In this document: piece after piece, positions 44,817-54,023 of the stretch
Position numbering within the stretch: the stretch's first letter is position 1
How the letters are laid out: every line of letters begins with the position of its first letter
From: Tropicimonas sp033101155
GTDB taxonomy: Bacteria > Pseudomonadota > Alphaproteobacteria > Rhodobacterales > Rhodobacteraceae
Length of the DNA: 64,000 nt
Assembly (NCBI RefSeq): GCF_033101155.1
Contig: NZ_JAWMPX010000023.1
Location: 1-64,000, forward strand
Direction of reading: 5' to 3'
The notes under the pieces: generated by a model
What the model was told of the DNA's origin: nothing
Seen by the model: only the letters and a program-made list of their open reading frames with translations
Databases searched by the model: none
Program-made: the position numbers and the translations under genes

Positions 44817-45610
44817 TTTTTTTACTTCGCCATTAGGTTAGAGGCTGCAGTTGTATGCATTGATCCAGAAGCGAAAGCCCTTACTAGAGGTTTGAATCGC
44901 CTATATGCGTCGATCATACCGCATATGATTTTGAAGACTGCCAGCCAAACAAGCAAATGTCGAGAGCGAGCAACTCTGCAAAGGCTGCATCTCACTCTTC
45001 GAGGTGCGCCTTCGTTCCGCTGAGTGGACCTTCCCAGCCATTTACGTAGGGTGCTCGCAGCGAACGCCAGCTTTGACGAGCTGCGCCGCGGTATTCCAAC
45101 AGACTGGCGAAGGTCTGGAATGGGCCGTTCACGCCGTTATTAGCATTGCTGCGCCTGCGAACCCCGGTCCATCGTGAACTGCGGCACTGCGAAGTTAGCA
45201 GCCGTTGCGACCACGCAAGAGGTCGCCCTGTTTCCACTCGTGCTGGACTTTCTCAGGTTAGGCCTTGAGACGAGTTCTCAAGGACGCTTTGACCAAACAA
45301 ACAGAATGACTTCGCCACGCCTATCGATTGCGACCCTGTCAATCAGCTTCTTCGCCTCGTCCGTGTCGCAATAGAACCTTGCCTGGTCCGGCGCGTACCA
45401 GCCTTTGATGTCCAAACAACATCGCTGAGAACTTGCACAGTTATCTTCCATGAGTTTTTTGTGGAAGGCACTCTAGGCGACGTCGGGAGGCATTGGCAGG
45501 CCTGAACTTGGATCGCAACTAACCTTCTTCGTGACACAGAATTCAGCAACCGCCGTTCTCAATCGGCTATTGTGTAGTCTCGAGAGTGTTGTCCTGCCGA
45601 GGATCCAAAA
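44817..45610. other. Decayed stretch inside the right end
   Basis: About 800 bp with only short frames. Several frames are free of stops for 60-80 codons, but none has a recognisable domain. I see no repeat of the TnsB-site type until 45883. Confidence 0.45.
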
Positions 45611-45761
45611 ACCTCCCCGTATATCCGCCGCCGCGACCGGTAAACGAAGGTCCCTTTAGAAGTTGAAACTCAATTTGGAGGTGCAATGCGGAAACCAGAG
45701 CCCCTTCGAAATGCCCTCGTACATTTCTCCATTCAATCGATGAGAAAGGGACACCCAGCAA
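45567..45761 (-). pseudogene. Short ORF matching the upstream element's right-end ORF
   Basis: 64 codons from an ATG at 45761. The middle (EFQLLKGPSFTG) matches the minus-strand frame at 3-161 (ELQLLSGPTFIG). The frame ends after a different tail, so it is probably a truncated copy of the gene that continues in the upstream element. No function is known. Confidence 0.4.
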
Positions 45762-45882
45762 AACTCACCAACGCACATCAAGTTATTGAAATGTAATTTC
45801 ATTTCGGACTTCCGTGTTCATGGGTTACGTCGAAGCTCCCCAACGGGAGTTCATGAGGACGTACGTTGCCATTGAAGTGGCC

Positions 45883-45947
45883 GCGCAGAATTTTGGGCTA
45901 GATGCGCGGTACTTTGGGGTGCGTGCAGCGTTATGCGCGTCCCTACA
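45883..45947. repeat. Right end: terminal repeat plus three TnsB-type sites
   Basis: Read on the minus strand from the terminus TGTAGGGACGC, the sites are GCGCATAACGCTGCAC (45938-45923), CCCCAAAGTACCGCGC (45919-45904) and GCCCAAAATTCTGCGC (45898-45883). The 19- and 21-bp spacing is the same as in the upstream element's right end. Compact right-end sites and spread left-end sites give the asymmetry known from Tn7. Confidence 0.82.
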
Positions 45948-45952
45948 ACAGT
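45948..45952. repeat. Right target-site duplication ACAGT, touching the gyrB stop codon
   Basis: The 5 bp after the right terminus are identical to 369-373. The next base, 45953, is the last base of gyrB's stop codon (minus strand). The insertion therefore happened directly downstream of gyrB without damaging it. Confidence 0.87.
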
Positions 45953-48370
45953 TTAAGCGTCCAGGTTCTCAACACTCAAAGCGTTTGTCTGAATGAACTC
46001 TCGACGTGGCTCGACCACATCCCCCATCAGTTTCGTAAAGATATCATCCGCTTCGGCCAAGTCCTCAATGCGAACCTGTAGCAATGTGCGTTCATTCGGA
46101 TCCAGCGTCGTCTCCCAAAGCTGGTCTGGATTCATTTCACCCAACCCTTTGTAACGCTGCAAGCTCAGACCCTTTTCGCCCTCTTCCAGTATCGCATCCA
46201 AAAGATCGAGCGGGCCATGGACCTTGATTTCCTTGTCTTTTCGCAAAAGGACCGCACCAGCACCATAGGTCTCCTGCAACGCTTCGGTATGCCCACCCAG
46301 TCGCCGCGCTTCGCCTGATCGTAAAACCGGACCGTCAAGCCGCCGGACCTCTTCCACGCCGCGGACCGAACGCGTCAGTCGAATCCCCTTGTCCTGGGTC
46401 GGGCGACCTTGCCAGCCGCGTTCATATTCGAGCGACACCGCGTCGAGCCGTATCGCAACACGGTCCGCCGTCCCCTGGAGGTCCGCATCGACCTGGCCAG
46501 GCAGGAAGGCGCCGGCGATAGCAGCTTGTTCAAGAATGTGATGCGGGTAATGGGTCGGGAAACTGCGCAGCATGCGCCGAACCTGCCGCGCCTCTTCGAC
46601 GACACGCAGGAGATCCTGGCCGGCAATCTCTTCGCCCGTACCAAGCCGCAGCCGCGCCCCGTCCACGCCCATGTCGATCAGGTAATCGTCCAATGCCGAC
46701 TGGTCCTTGAGATAGACCTCGGATTTGCCCCGAGCCACTTTGAAGAGTGGCGGCTGAGCAATGTAGAGATTTCCATGTTCGATGATCTCCGGCATTTGCC
46801 GGAAGAAGAAGGTGAGCAGCAATGTCCGGATATGTGCGCCGTCCACGTCAGCATCCGTCATGATGACGATCTTGTGGTAGCGCAGCTTGGAGATATCGAA
46901 CTCATCGCGGCCGATGCCGGTGCCAAGCGCCGTGATCAGTGTACCGATCTCCTGGCTCGACAGCATCCGGTCGAACCGGGCTCGCTCCACGTTTAGGATC
47001 TTGCCCCGCAGCGGCAACACGGCCTGGTTGGCCCGCGCGCGGCCCTGCTTGGCGGATCCGCCGGCCGAGTCCCCCTCGACGAGGAAAATCTCCGATTTTG
47101 TCGGGTCTTTCTCCTGACAGTCGGCCAACTTACCGGGCAAAGACGCAACGTCCATCGCCGTCTTTCGCCGCGTAAGCTCCCGCGCCTTGCGGGCCGCTTC
47201 CCGCGCCAAGGCTGCCTCGATGATCTTGCCAACGATCACCTTCGCTTGCGCCGGGTTCTCTTCGAACCACTCGCCGAGTTTCTCGTTGACCAGACCTTCG
47301 ACCGCCGGGCGGACCTCGGAACTCACCAGCTTGTCCTTGGTCTGGCTGGAAAATTTAGGGTCGGGCACCTTGACCGACAGCACACAGGTCAGACCTTCGC
47401 GAGCGTCGTCACCGGTGAAATTCACCTTCTCCTTGCGCGCGATCCCGGAAGAGCCGGCATAGAGATTGATCGTCCTTGTCAGCGCGCCCCGGAAGCCCGC
47501 CAGATGGGTGCCGCCATCGCGCTGCGGGATGTTGTTGGTAAAGGGCAAGACATGCTCGTGGTAACTGTCGTTCCACCACATCGCCAGTTCAACACCGATC
47601 CCGTCCCGTTCGCCGGTCATGTAAATCGGGTCTTCCATGGCCGAAGCCTTGGAGCGATCGAGGAATTTTACGAATTCCCGCACCCCGCCTTCGTAGCACA
47701 TATCCGCTTCAAGCGGTTCGGCCGGACGTTCATCCCGCAGGATGATGCGAACACCCGAGTTGAGGAAGGCCAACTCGCGAAGACGATTTTCCAGCGTTTT
47801 GAAGGAGTATTCGAGGTTGGAGAACGTATCCAGCGACGCCATGAACGTCACTTCGGTCCCCTTCTCGCCGTCCGCATCACCGACTACGCGCAAATGCTCG
47901 GTGCATTCGCCGTGCTCGAAGCGGGCGTAGTGTTCCTTGCCATCACGCCAGATGCGCAGGTCCAGCCAGTCGCTGAGCGCATTGACGACAGAAACGCCCA
48001 CGCCGTGCAGGCCGCCTGAGACCTTGTAGGAGTTGCTGTCGAACTTCCCGCCCGCGTGAAGCTGGGTCATGATGACCTCGGCCGCGCTTACACCCTCTTC
48101 GGAATGAATATCGACCGGAATCCCGCGCCCGTTGTCGCGCACGGAAACCGAGTTGTCGGCATTGATGGTAACGCTAACGAAGTCCGCATGCTCCGCCAGT
48201 GCCTCGTCGATCCCGTTATCGACGACTTCATAGACCATGTGATGCAGGCCCGAGCCATCATCGGTGTCCCCGATATACATGCCAGGACGCTTGCGCACAG
48301 CCTCCAAGCCCTTGAGAACTTTAATGGAATCTGCGCCGTATTCTTCCGGACGGTTCGCTTCGTCTGCCAT
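45953..48370 (-). CDS. gyrB: DNA gyrase subunit B
   Basis: 805 aa. The GHKL ATPase has EVVDNGIDEAL, RDNGRGIPVDIH and the GLHGVGVSVVNALS loop; the N-terminus has KRPGMYIGDT. The TOPRIM domain has EGDSAGGSAKQGR, LRGKILNVE and MTDADVDGAHIRTLLLTFF. It ends with the usual tail RYKGLGEMNPDQLWETTLDP. GyrB drives ATP-dependent negative supercoiling with GyrA. The start MADEANRPEEYGADS has GGAAGGA upstream; the longer frame to 48430 is not needed. Its 3' end serves as the presumed transposon attachment site, and the element has displaced whatever native terminator followed. Confidence 0.98.
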   Translation of the reverse strand: MADEANRPEEYGADSIKVLKGLEAVRKRPGMYIGDTDDGSGLHHMVYEVVDNGIDEALAEHADFVSVTINADNSVSVRDNGRGIPVDIHSEEGVSAAEVIMTQLHAGGKFDSNSYKVSGGLHGVGVSVVNALSDWLDLRIWRDGKEHYARFEHGECTEHLRVVGDADGEKGTEVTFMASLDTFSNLEYSFKTLENRLRELAFLNSGVRIILRDERPAEPLEADMCYEGGVREFVKFLDRSKASAMEDPIYMTGERDGIGVELAMWWNDSYHEHVLPFTNNIPQRDGGTHLAGFRGALTRTINLYAGSSGIARKEKVNFTGDDAREGLTCVLSVKVPDPKFSSQTKDKLVSSEVRPAVEGLVNEKLGEWFEENPAQAKVIVGKIIEAALAREAARKARELTRRKTAMDVASLPGKLADCQEKDPTKSEIFLVEGDSAGGSAKQGRARANQAVLPLRGKILNVERARFDRMLSSQEIGTLITALGTGIGRDEFDISKLRYHKIVIMTDADVDGAHIRTLLLTFFFRQMPEIIEHGNLYIAQPPLFKVARGKSEVYLKDQSALDDYLIDMGVDGARLRLGTGEEIAGQDLLRVVEEARQVRRMLRSFPTHYPHHILEQAAIAGAFLPGQVDADLQGTADRVAIRLDAVSLEYERGWQGRPTQDKGIRLTRSVRGVEEVRRLDGPVLRSGEARRLGGHTEALQETYGAGAVLLRKDKEIKVHGPLDLLDAILEEGEKGLSLQRYKGLGEMNPDQLWETTLDPNERTLLQVRIEDLAEADDIFTKLMGDVVEPRREFIQTNALSVENLDA

Positions 48371-48479
48371 GCAGTCCTTCCTTTTCATCGTTGCGATTTT
48401 ATACGTTGCAGGCTGGGGAATGTCACGCAACTGACATCAGATTTGCTACGGAAACCGAGGAAAAGGTCGCGTTCAGCGT

Positions 48480-49586
48480 TCAGCAGCGCCGAACTGCGGA
48501 AACTCCGCCAGTTTCGGTCACTTCGAACCGTCGTGCCCGGCTGCCGAAATCCTCAAACAGCTCTATCCCAGTCCCGGTCATCCAGGCCTGAGCGCCGAGC
48601 GCCGAAATCTCGTCGTAGAGCGCTGCGCGCCGTTCTGCATCAAGATGCGCGGAGATTTCGTCCAACAGCAACAACGGCGCGGCACCGAAATCCGCAGCCA
48701 GCGCCCGCGCATTGGATAAAATCAGGGACAACAAGAGCGCCTTCTGCTCGCCGGTCGAGGAATTGCGCGCCTCGATCCCTTTCGCGGCAAAAAGCGCAGA
48801 GAGATCGGCCCGATGCGGCCCGACCAACGTCCGCCCGGCCGCCATATCGGCCCGGCGCCCTGCTCGAAACGCTTCGACAAGATCAAACTCCTTGATCGGA
48901 AACTCTGCCCCGTTCGGCCCAATCAAAGCCAGCTCCGCGGCCGGGAACACCGTCTGAGCCCCGTCTTGCGCCGCAGAGATCCGTGCCAAGGCAGCCAGCC
49001 TGTTGGCCTGAATCTCCGCGCCCGCAAGCGCCATCTGCGCCTCCAGCGCTTTATACCAAGCGCCATCGCGGACCTGGTCCTTGAGCAGCCGGTTCCGCTC
49101 GCGCATCGCCTTCTCATATGTCAGAGACACCTCGCCATGGCGCGGCGCGAAGCTCAACACCATACGGTCAAGAAATCGCCGTCGGCCCTCCGCACCCTCG
49201 ATCCAGAGACGATCCATCGCCGGCACAAGCCAGACCACGCGAACGATCTCACCAAGAGCAAGCTGTGCAACCGGTTTGTCATTTAGCTGAACTTGCCGCG
49301 CCGCGCCGCGTTCTGACCAGGTCGCGATTTGGTGCTGCCTACCGAAGCTTTCGATATCAGCCGTAACCTTCCAGCCAAGCGCTTCGGGGCGTCGCGCCAT
49401 CTCCTCCGCCGACGCCCGACGCATGCCGCGCCCCGGAGACAGTAGAGAGAGAGCTTCCAGAAGATTGGTCTTTCCGGCGCCGTTGGGACCGAAAAGCGCA
49501 ACCGGCTCCGGCCCAAGCTCCAGCCGAACTGCCTTGTGCGAACGAAAATGCGACAGACCCAGAGAAGAAACCGTCAGACCGGCCAT
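48480..49586 (-). CDS. recF: DNA recombination and repair protein RecF
   Basis: 368 aa. Walker A LFGPNGAGKTNLLEALSLLS, the AGxEIQANRLAAL region, STGEQKALLLSLILSNA (signature) and LLLLDEISAHLDAERRAAL (Walker B) are all present. RecF loads RecA at gaps with RecO and RecR. The gene lies between dnaN and gyrB in the classic order, 110 bp before gyrB. Confidence 0.97.
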   Translation of the reverse strand: MAGLTVSSLGLSHFRSHKAVRLELGPEPVALFGPNGAGKTNLLEALSLLSPGRGMRRASAEEMARRPEALGWKVTADIESFGRQHQIATWSERGAARQVQLNDKPVAQLALGEIVRVVWLVPAMDRLWIEGAEGRRRFLDRMVLSFAPRHGEVSLTYEKAMRERNRLLKDQVRDGAWYKALEAQMALAGAEIQANRLAALARISAAQDGAQTVFPAAELALIGPNGAEFPIKEFDLVEAFRAGRRADMAAGRTLVGPHRADLSALFAAKGIEARNSSTGEQKALLLSLILSNARALAADFGAAPLLLLDEISAHLDAERRAALYDEISALGAQAWMTGTGIELFEDFGSRARRFEVTETGGVSAVRRC

Positions 49587-49650
49587 TCCACAGTCTTCTT
49601 CTGCCCAGAAATATCCCCGCCGGAGGCCAAAGGACTCGGCGAATCCGTCA

Positions 49651-50769
49651 TCACACGCGCATCGGCATGACGACGTAGACCGCGCTCGTATCCGAGCCTT
49701 CGCGCATCAGGGTCGGGTCGCCCGAGGAGTTGAACATGAAGACTGCGTTCTCGCGATCCACCTGCGAAGCGATTTCCAGCAGGTATTTCGCGTTGAAGCC
49801 AATTTCCAGCTTCTCGTCGGAATAGGCGACAGAAAGCTCTTCCTCGGCCGCACCGCTGTCCGGGGCGTTGACCGACAGTATGAGCCTGTCCTCGTCCAGC
49901 GCCAGCTTGACGGCCCGCGACCGCTCCGAGGAGACGGTCGCCACGCGGTCCACCGCTTTGGCGAACTCGGACGCGTCGACTTCCAGTTTGCGCGAATTGC
50001 CCACCGGGATGACACGCCCGTAATCCGGGAAGGTTCCGTCGATGACCTTCGAGGTCAGCGTGATTTCCGGCGTAGCAAAGCGCACCTTCGTCTCGGAGAC
50101 CGAGACCGCGATCTGCATCTCGTCATCATCCAGCAGCTTGCGCAATTCGCCCACGGTCTTGCGTGGTACGATCACGCCAGGCATGGTCTCGGCGCCGGGC
50201 GGCAGGTCCGCATCGATCCGCGCCAGGCGATGGCCGTCCGTCGCCACGCAGCGAAGCACCTTGCCATCCTCACCATCGGCGACATGCATGTAGACACCGT
50301 TGAGGTAATAGCGGGTTTCCTCGGTCGAGATAGCGAATTTCGACTTGTCGAAGAGACGCCGCAGGACCGGCGCCGCGGCCGCGAAATTCGAGCTGTATTC
50401 CGTATTGGCCATCACCGGGAAATCTTCCTTCGGAAGCGTGGCCAGGGTGAAATTCGACCGCCCCGCTTCGACCGTCAGCCGCCCGGATGCGCCGTCATCA
50501 GTCAGCTTGACCAACGCGCCATCAGGAAGCTTGCGAACAATCTCGTGCAGCGTCACGGCCGAGACCGTTGTCGCGCCAGCGCGTTCGACCTGCGCTGCCG
50601 CCTTGTCCACGACCTCGATATCGAGGTCGGTCGCCCGGAAGGCAACGCTGTCCCCTTCCGCTTCGATCAGGACATTGGCGAGAATCGGGATCGTATTGCG
50701 CCGCTCGACAACCGACTGTGCCTGAGACACCGCTTTCAGCAAGGTGCCGCGTTCAATGCTGATTTTCAT
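49651..50769 (-). CDS. dnaN: DNA polymerase III beta sliding clamp
   Basis: 372 aa, full length, with the start MKISIERGTLLKAVSQAQSV and the C-terminus DTSAVYVVMPMRV, which is conserved in bacterial beta clamps. The three repeated clamp domains are discernible, for example NTIPILANVLIEAE. It tethers polymerase III to DNA and docks DnaA-regulating and repair proteins. It lies 65 bp upstream of recF. Confidence 0.98.
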   Translation of the reverse strand: MKISIERGTLLKAVSQAQSVVERRNTIPILANVLIEAEGDSVAFRATDLDIEVVDKAAAQVERAGATTVSAVTLHEIVRKLPDGALVKLTDDGASGRLTVEAGRSNFTLATLPKEDFPVMANTEYSSNFAAAAPVLRRLFDKSKFAISTEETRYYLNGVYMHVADGEDGKVLRCVATDGHRLARIDADLPPGAETMPGVIVPRKTVGELRKLLDDDEMQIAVSVSETKVRFATPEITLTSKVIDGTFPDYGRVIPVGNSRKLEVDASEFAKAVDRVATVSSERSRAVKLALDEDRLILSVNAPDSGAAEEELSVAYSDEKLEIGFNAKYLLEIASQVDRENAVFMFNSSGDPTLMREGSDTSAVYVVMPMRV

Positions 50770-50871
50770 GCAACCGCTCCCATTTCTCCCGGGACCGCCA
50801 CCCTATCGCTTTCGGATGCCGGCACAAGTGCCTAAAAGCCACTGAAAAGCGCTTTGCGGCAATTCAGCCGC

Positions 50872-52260
50872 TCAGGCTTCCAGCATCCGCCGCAGCAGCT
50901 CAAGATCCTCGGCGATCTGGTTGTCGACCGCCTTCAGTTCCTCGATCCGCCTGACCGCATGCATGACCGTGGTGTGGTCCCGCCCACCGAAGCGTCGGCC
51001 GATCTCGGGCAGCGAACGCGAGGTGAGTTGCTTGCTCAGATACATCGCCATTTGGCGCGGACGCGCGATGGTGCGATGCCGCTTCGGGCCGATCATGTCC
51101 GACATCCGCATGTTGTAATGCTCGGACACCTTCCGCTGGATCTCTTCGACAGTCACCTTGCGGTCCGAGGCACGCAGGACATCGGCCAGGCAATCCTGCG
51201 TCAAGTCCATCGTAATCTCGCGACCGACCAGCGAACCGAAGGCAAACAGCTTGGTCAGCGCCCCTTCAAGGACGCGGACATTGGTCGAGATCCGGTGTGC
51301 GAGGAATTCCAGTACGCCGTCCTGGATCTGCAACCCGGGATAGCTCTCGCGATACTGATCGACCTTGTGCTGCAGGATGCCGAGCCGAAGCTCATAATCG
51401 GTCGGGTGGAGATCGACCACGAGGCCAGATTGCAGCCGGCTCGCGATCCGCTCCTCAAGTTTCTTGATCTCCCCCGGCGCGCGATCGGCCGAGATGATGA
51501 TCTGTTTGTTCTGATCCACCAGGGCATTGAATGTGTGAAAGAACTCCTCCTGGGTGGATTCTTTGCCGGCAATGAACTGCACGTCATCGACCATCAGCAC
51601 ATCGACCGAGCGGAACAGCTCCTTGAATTGCATAGTGCCATTCTCGCGCAGCGCTCGAACGAAACGATACATGAACTGCTCGGCCGAGAGGTAGACGACA
51701 CGCAGATCGGAGCGGTCGGTCTGAAGCTGCCAGGCAATCGCATGCATCAGGTGCGTCTTGCCGAGACCGACGCCGCCGTAGAGGAACAACGGGTTGAAGC
51801 TCACCGAGCCACCCTCGGCCACGCGGCGCGCGGCGGCGTGAGCCAACTCGTTGGGCTTGCCGACTACGAAGCTGTCAAAAGTGAAGCGCTTGTCGAGCGG
51901 CGCTCCGGGCAGATCGCCTGTAGCGCTTGTCGCGGCGCCAGACGTTCGGACCGCTGGTGCGCTCTCGCTCGGCACCGCGTTGGTCACGGCGGCCTGTGGT
52001 CCAGCCCAGCGCGATGCCCTGTCCGGGACGTCGAACCGCACATCCGCGACCGAGAGACCGGCCCTGATCAGGTGATTCTGTATCTGGTCCGCGAAGTTCC
52101 GCGACACCCAATTGCCGATGAAACTCGTTGGCGCGTGAAACCGGGCGACCCCGTCTTCTACCGAATCGAACTCCAGCGGCTCGATCCAGTTCGCATAGTT
52201 ATTCTTACCCACCGCCTTCAACAAATCCTGCTGCACACGTCCCCAGGTGTCGTTTTCCAT
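50872..52260 (-). CDS. dnaA: Chromosomal replication initiator DnaA
   Basis: 462 aa from the ATG at 52260 (MENDTWGRVQQDLLKAVG). Domain III has FNPLFLYGGVGLGKTHLMHA (Walker A), VDVLMVDDVQFIAGKEST (Walker B) and ISADRAPGEI. Domain IV ends with SLPEIGRRFGGRDHTTVMHA, the DnaA-box binding signature. AAGGG precedes the start. A longer frame extends to 52401 (MTAVRK at 52305 is the main alternative). It is about 100 bp upstream of dnaN. Confidence 0.98.
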   Translation of the reverse strand: MENDTWGRVQQDLLKAVGKNNYANWIEPLEFDSVEDGVARFHAPTSFIGNWVSRNFADQIQNHLIRAGLSVADVRFDVPDRASRWAGPQAAVTNAVPSESAPAVRTSGAATSATGDLPGAPLDKRFTFDSFVVGKPNELAHAAARRVAEGGSVSFNPLFLYGGVGLGKTHLMHAIAWQLQTDRSDLRVVYLSAEQFMYRFVRALRENGTMQFKELFRSVDVLMVDDVQFIAGKESTQEEFFHTFNALVDQNKQIIISADRAPGEIKKLEERIASRLQSGLVVDLHPTDYELRLGILQHKVDQYRESYPGLQIQDGVLEFLAHRISTNVRVLEGALTKLFAFGSLVGREITMDLTQDCLADVLRASDRKVTVEEIQRKVSEHYNMRMSDMIGPKRHRTIARPRQMAMYLSKQLTSRSLPEIGRRFGGRDHTTVMHAVRRIEELKAVDNQIAEDLELLRRMLEA

Positions 52261-52773
52261 TATGCCCTTGTCCGTTTCGTTTTTTTGCTTCCGGACCGCC
52301 GTCATCCCACGACGGACCGGAGCCATTGGCGCGCCCGCAACGTGAACGGTGGCAATGGGAGAGCAGGCAACGCTCAGAGCGCTGTCGGACAAGGCCAGCA
52401 ATTGCCTGCCTACACCACTCGATCCTGTCGGACCCCCGACAGTCGAACTGTTCTCTCATGTTGTGGACATGGGCCTTTCGGGCCATGGGAACCCCATGAC
52501 CAGTCCGAACCACACCCGTCACCCAGGCCGCGCGGCCTGAAGTGGCGAATGCTTGATCTGGGCACGACGTCCGCAAGGATGAACTTCCCCAAGTTCCCAG
52601 CGTCGCGTGTCCGATCCATGTCCCCCCGGACGAAGTGAATCGCAGCGCTAAGCTAGCAACTGCGTCGGAGCCCACGCAACCGAACTTCGATCTTGACTCC
52701 TACTTTGCTGAAACGAATCCGAACAAGCGCCACAAGGCTCTGTTTTCAAACAATCTATGCGCTAAAACGAAAA
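52261..52773. other. dnaA upstream region
   Basis: About 510 bp between dnaA and the rpsT terminator, expected to hold the dnaA promoter. I found no cluster of perfect TTATCCACA boxes; TGTTGTGGACATG near 52459 is only a partial match. There is no evidence that oriC is here. Confidence 0.5.
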
Positions 52774-52803
52774 AGCGGATGCGCCCAAAAGGACACATCC
52801 GCT
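52774..52803 (-). terminator. Intrinsic terminator of rpsT
   Basis: On the minus strand AGCGGATG ... CATCCGCT forms an 8-bp stem with further CC/GG pairing inside, followed by TTTTTCG. It starts 23 bp after the rpsT stop codon. Confidence 0.85.
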
Positions 52804-52826
52804 CAATCTTTTAATCTGACGTCAGA

Positions 52827-53093
52827 TCAGGCGCCGATGGCCTTCACGCGCGACGACAGGCGGGAGATTTTCCGCGATGCCGTGTTCTTGTGCATGACAC
52901 CTTTCGAGACGCCGCGCATCAGCTCGGGCTGGGCAGCGCGCAGGGCGGCGACGGCGGTTTCCTGATCCCCGGAGGCAATTGCCTCCTCGACTGTCCGCAG
53001 GAAGGTGCGGATACGCGAGCGACGCGCCTTGTTGACGGCATAGCGCCGTTCATTCTGGCGGGCGCGCTTCTTGGACTGGGGCGTGTTAGCCAT
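52827..53093 (-). CDS. rpsT: 30S ribosomal protein S20
   Basis: 88 aa, highly basic, beginning MANTPQSKKRARQNERRYAV and continuing NKARRSRIRTFLRTVEEAI, then GVMHKNTASRKISRLSSRVK: a full-length S20. It binds 16S rRNA early in small-subunit assembly. It has its own terminator. Confidence 0.98.
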   Translation of the reverse strand: MANTPQSKKRARQNERRYAVNKARRSRIRTFLRTVEEAIASGDQETAVAALRAAQPELMRGVSKGVMHKNTASRKISRLSSRVKAIGA

Positions 53094-53181
53094 GTGTACG
53101 GGTTCCGGATTTCGGTGAATGTGTTCTTGAAGCCGCGTCTCTAGGCGGCTTGCCCCCCCGAGTCAACAGGGAATGCATCGC

Positions 53182-53958
53182 CTACTTGTCACGGAACTGC
53201 GCTTCGCGCTTTTCCAGGAAAGCACCCATGCCTTCTTTCTGGTCTTCGGTCGCGAAAAGCGCGTGGAAGAGACGGCGCTCGAAGAGCAAACCTTCGCGCA
53301 GTGGCACTTCATAGCTGCGATTCACCGACTCCTTGACCGCCTTGACCGCAAGAGCGGACTTGCGCGAGATCTTGCCAGCGGCCGTCATTGCTTCTTCTAC
53401 CAGCTTTTTCGCCGGTACGACGCGGGAGACGAGACCTGAACGTTCGGCTTCATCGGCATCCATGAAACGGCCAGTCAGATGCATATCCATGCTCTTCGAC
53501 TTTCCGACGAATCGGGTCATCCGCTGGGTTCCACCGAGTCCGGCGACCACGCCGAGATTGATTTCAGGCTGGCCGAACTTGGCCGTGTCGGCCGCAATGA
53601 TGAAATCGCACATCATCGCAAGCTCGCAACCGCCACCCAGCGCATAGCCGGAAACCGCCGCGATGATCGGTTTGCGGATTCGCAGAATCGCATCGCCCTC
53701 GGCGCCGAAGAGATCTTCTGTGAAGACATCAACGAAGCTCTTGCCAGACATCTCGGCAATATCCGCGCCGGCGGCGAAGGCCTTTTCGGAGCCTGTCAGC
53801 ACGATACAGCGGACGCGTTCGTTCTCTTCGGCCTCGCGCAGAGCCTGACCGAGCTCTCCCAGGAGCTGGGTGTTGAGCGCATTAAGCGCTTCGGGTCGGT
53901 TCAGTCTGATGAGGCAGGTGTGATCGGTTATTTCGACGATCAATGTCTCGAAAGCCAT
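53182..53958 (-). CDS. Enoyl-CoA hydratase (crotonase family)
   Basis: 258 aa. The crotonase fold has LNRPEALNALN, the oxyanion-hole motif FAAGADIAEM, SGYALGGGCELAMMCDFIIA and two glutamates in the positions of the hydratase active site (GCEL and PEINLGV). It hydrates trans-2-enoyl-CoA in fatty-acid or related beta-oxidation. The start MAFETLIVE was chosen. The specific pathway cannot be told from sequence alone. Confidence 0.93.
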   Translation of the reverse strand: MAFETLIVEITDHTCLIRLNRPEALNALNTQLLGELGQALREAEENERVRCIVLTGSEKAFAAGADIAEMSGKSFVDVFTEDLFGAEGDAILRIRKPIIAAVSGYALGGGCELAMMCDFIIAADTAKFGQPEINLGVVAGLGGTQRMTRFVGKSKSMDMHLTGRFMDADEAERSGLVSRVVPAKKLVEEAMTAAGKISRKSALAVKAVKESVNRSYEVPLREGLLFERRLFHALFATEDQKEGMGAFLEKREAQFRDK

Positions 53959-54023
53959 GCGGGCCGAGCCTTTCCGTGATTGCACAGGACGCAAGGGTTA
54001 TCATCGTCGCCGCCGCAATCAAG

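Larger units (their letters stand above)
374..45947. mobile_element. 45.6-kb Tn7-like transposon carrying a defence island
   Basis: The left terminus reads TGTAGGGGTGCCCATAACG and the right terminus, read inward on the minus strand, TGTAGGGACGCGCATAACG; these are imperfect inverted repeats with TGT/ACA ends. Both ends carry arrays of subterminal 16-bp repeats, and a 5-bp duplication flanks the whole. A tnsA-tnsB-tnsC-tniQ operon lies inside (38967-33425). No other pair of such ends was found inside the interval. The right terminus is 5 bp from the gyrB stop codon, so the site is just 3' of gyrB. Cargo includes Hachiman, an OLD nuclease, a DUF262 protein, an SbcCD/helicase operon and a SNF2/Hsp70-like pair. 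The alternative, a smaller element nested in unrelated DNA, would need ends that I do not see. Confidence 0.85.

Noticed and set aside
49423..52638. Long plus-strand open frames opposite dnaN and dnaA
   Set aside because: They are shadows of GC-rich genes on the other strand; the translations have no domains and the minus-strand genes are certain.
52261..52773. Origin of replication beside dnaA
   Set aside because: No cluster of DnaA boxes or AT-rich unwinding region was found; in alphaproteobacteria oriC is often not at dnaA.
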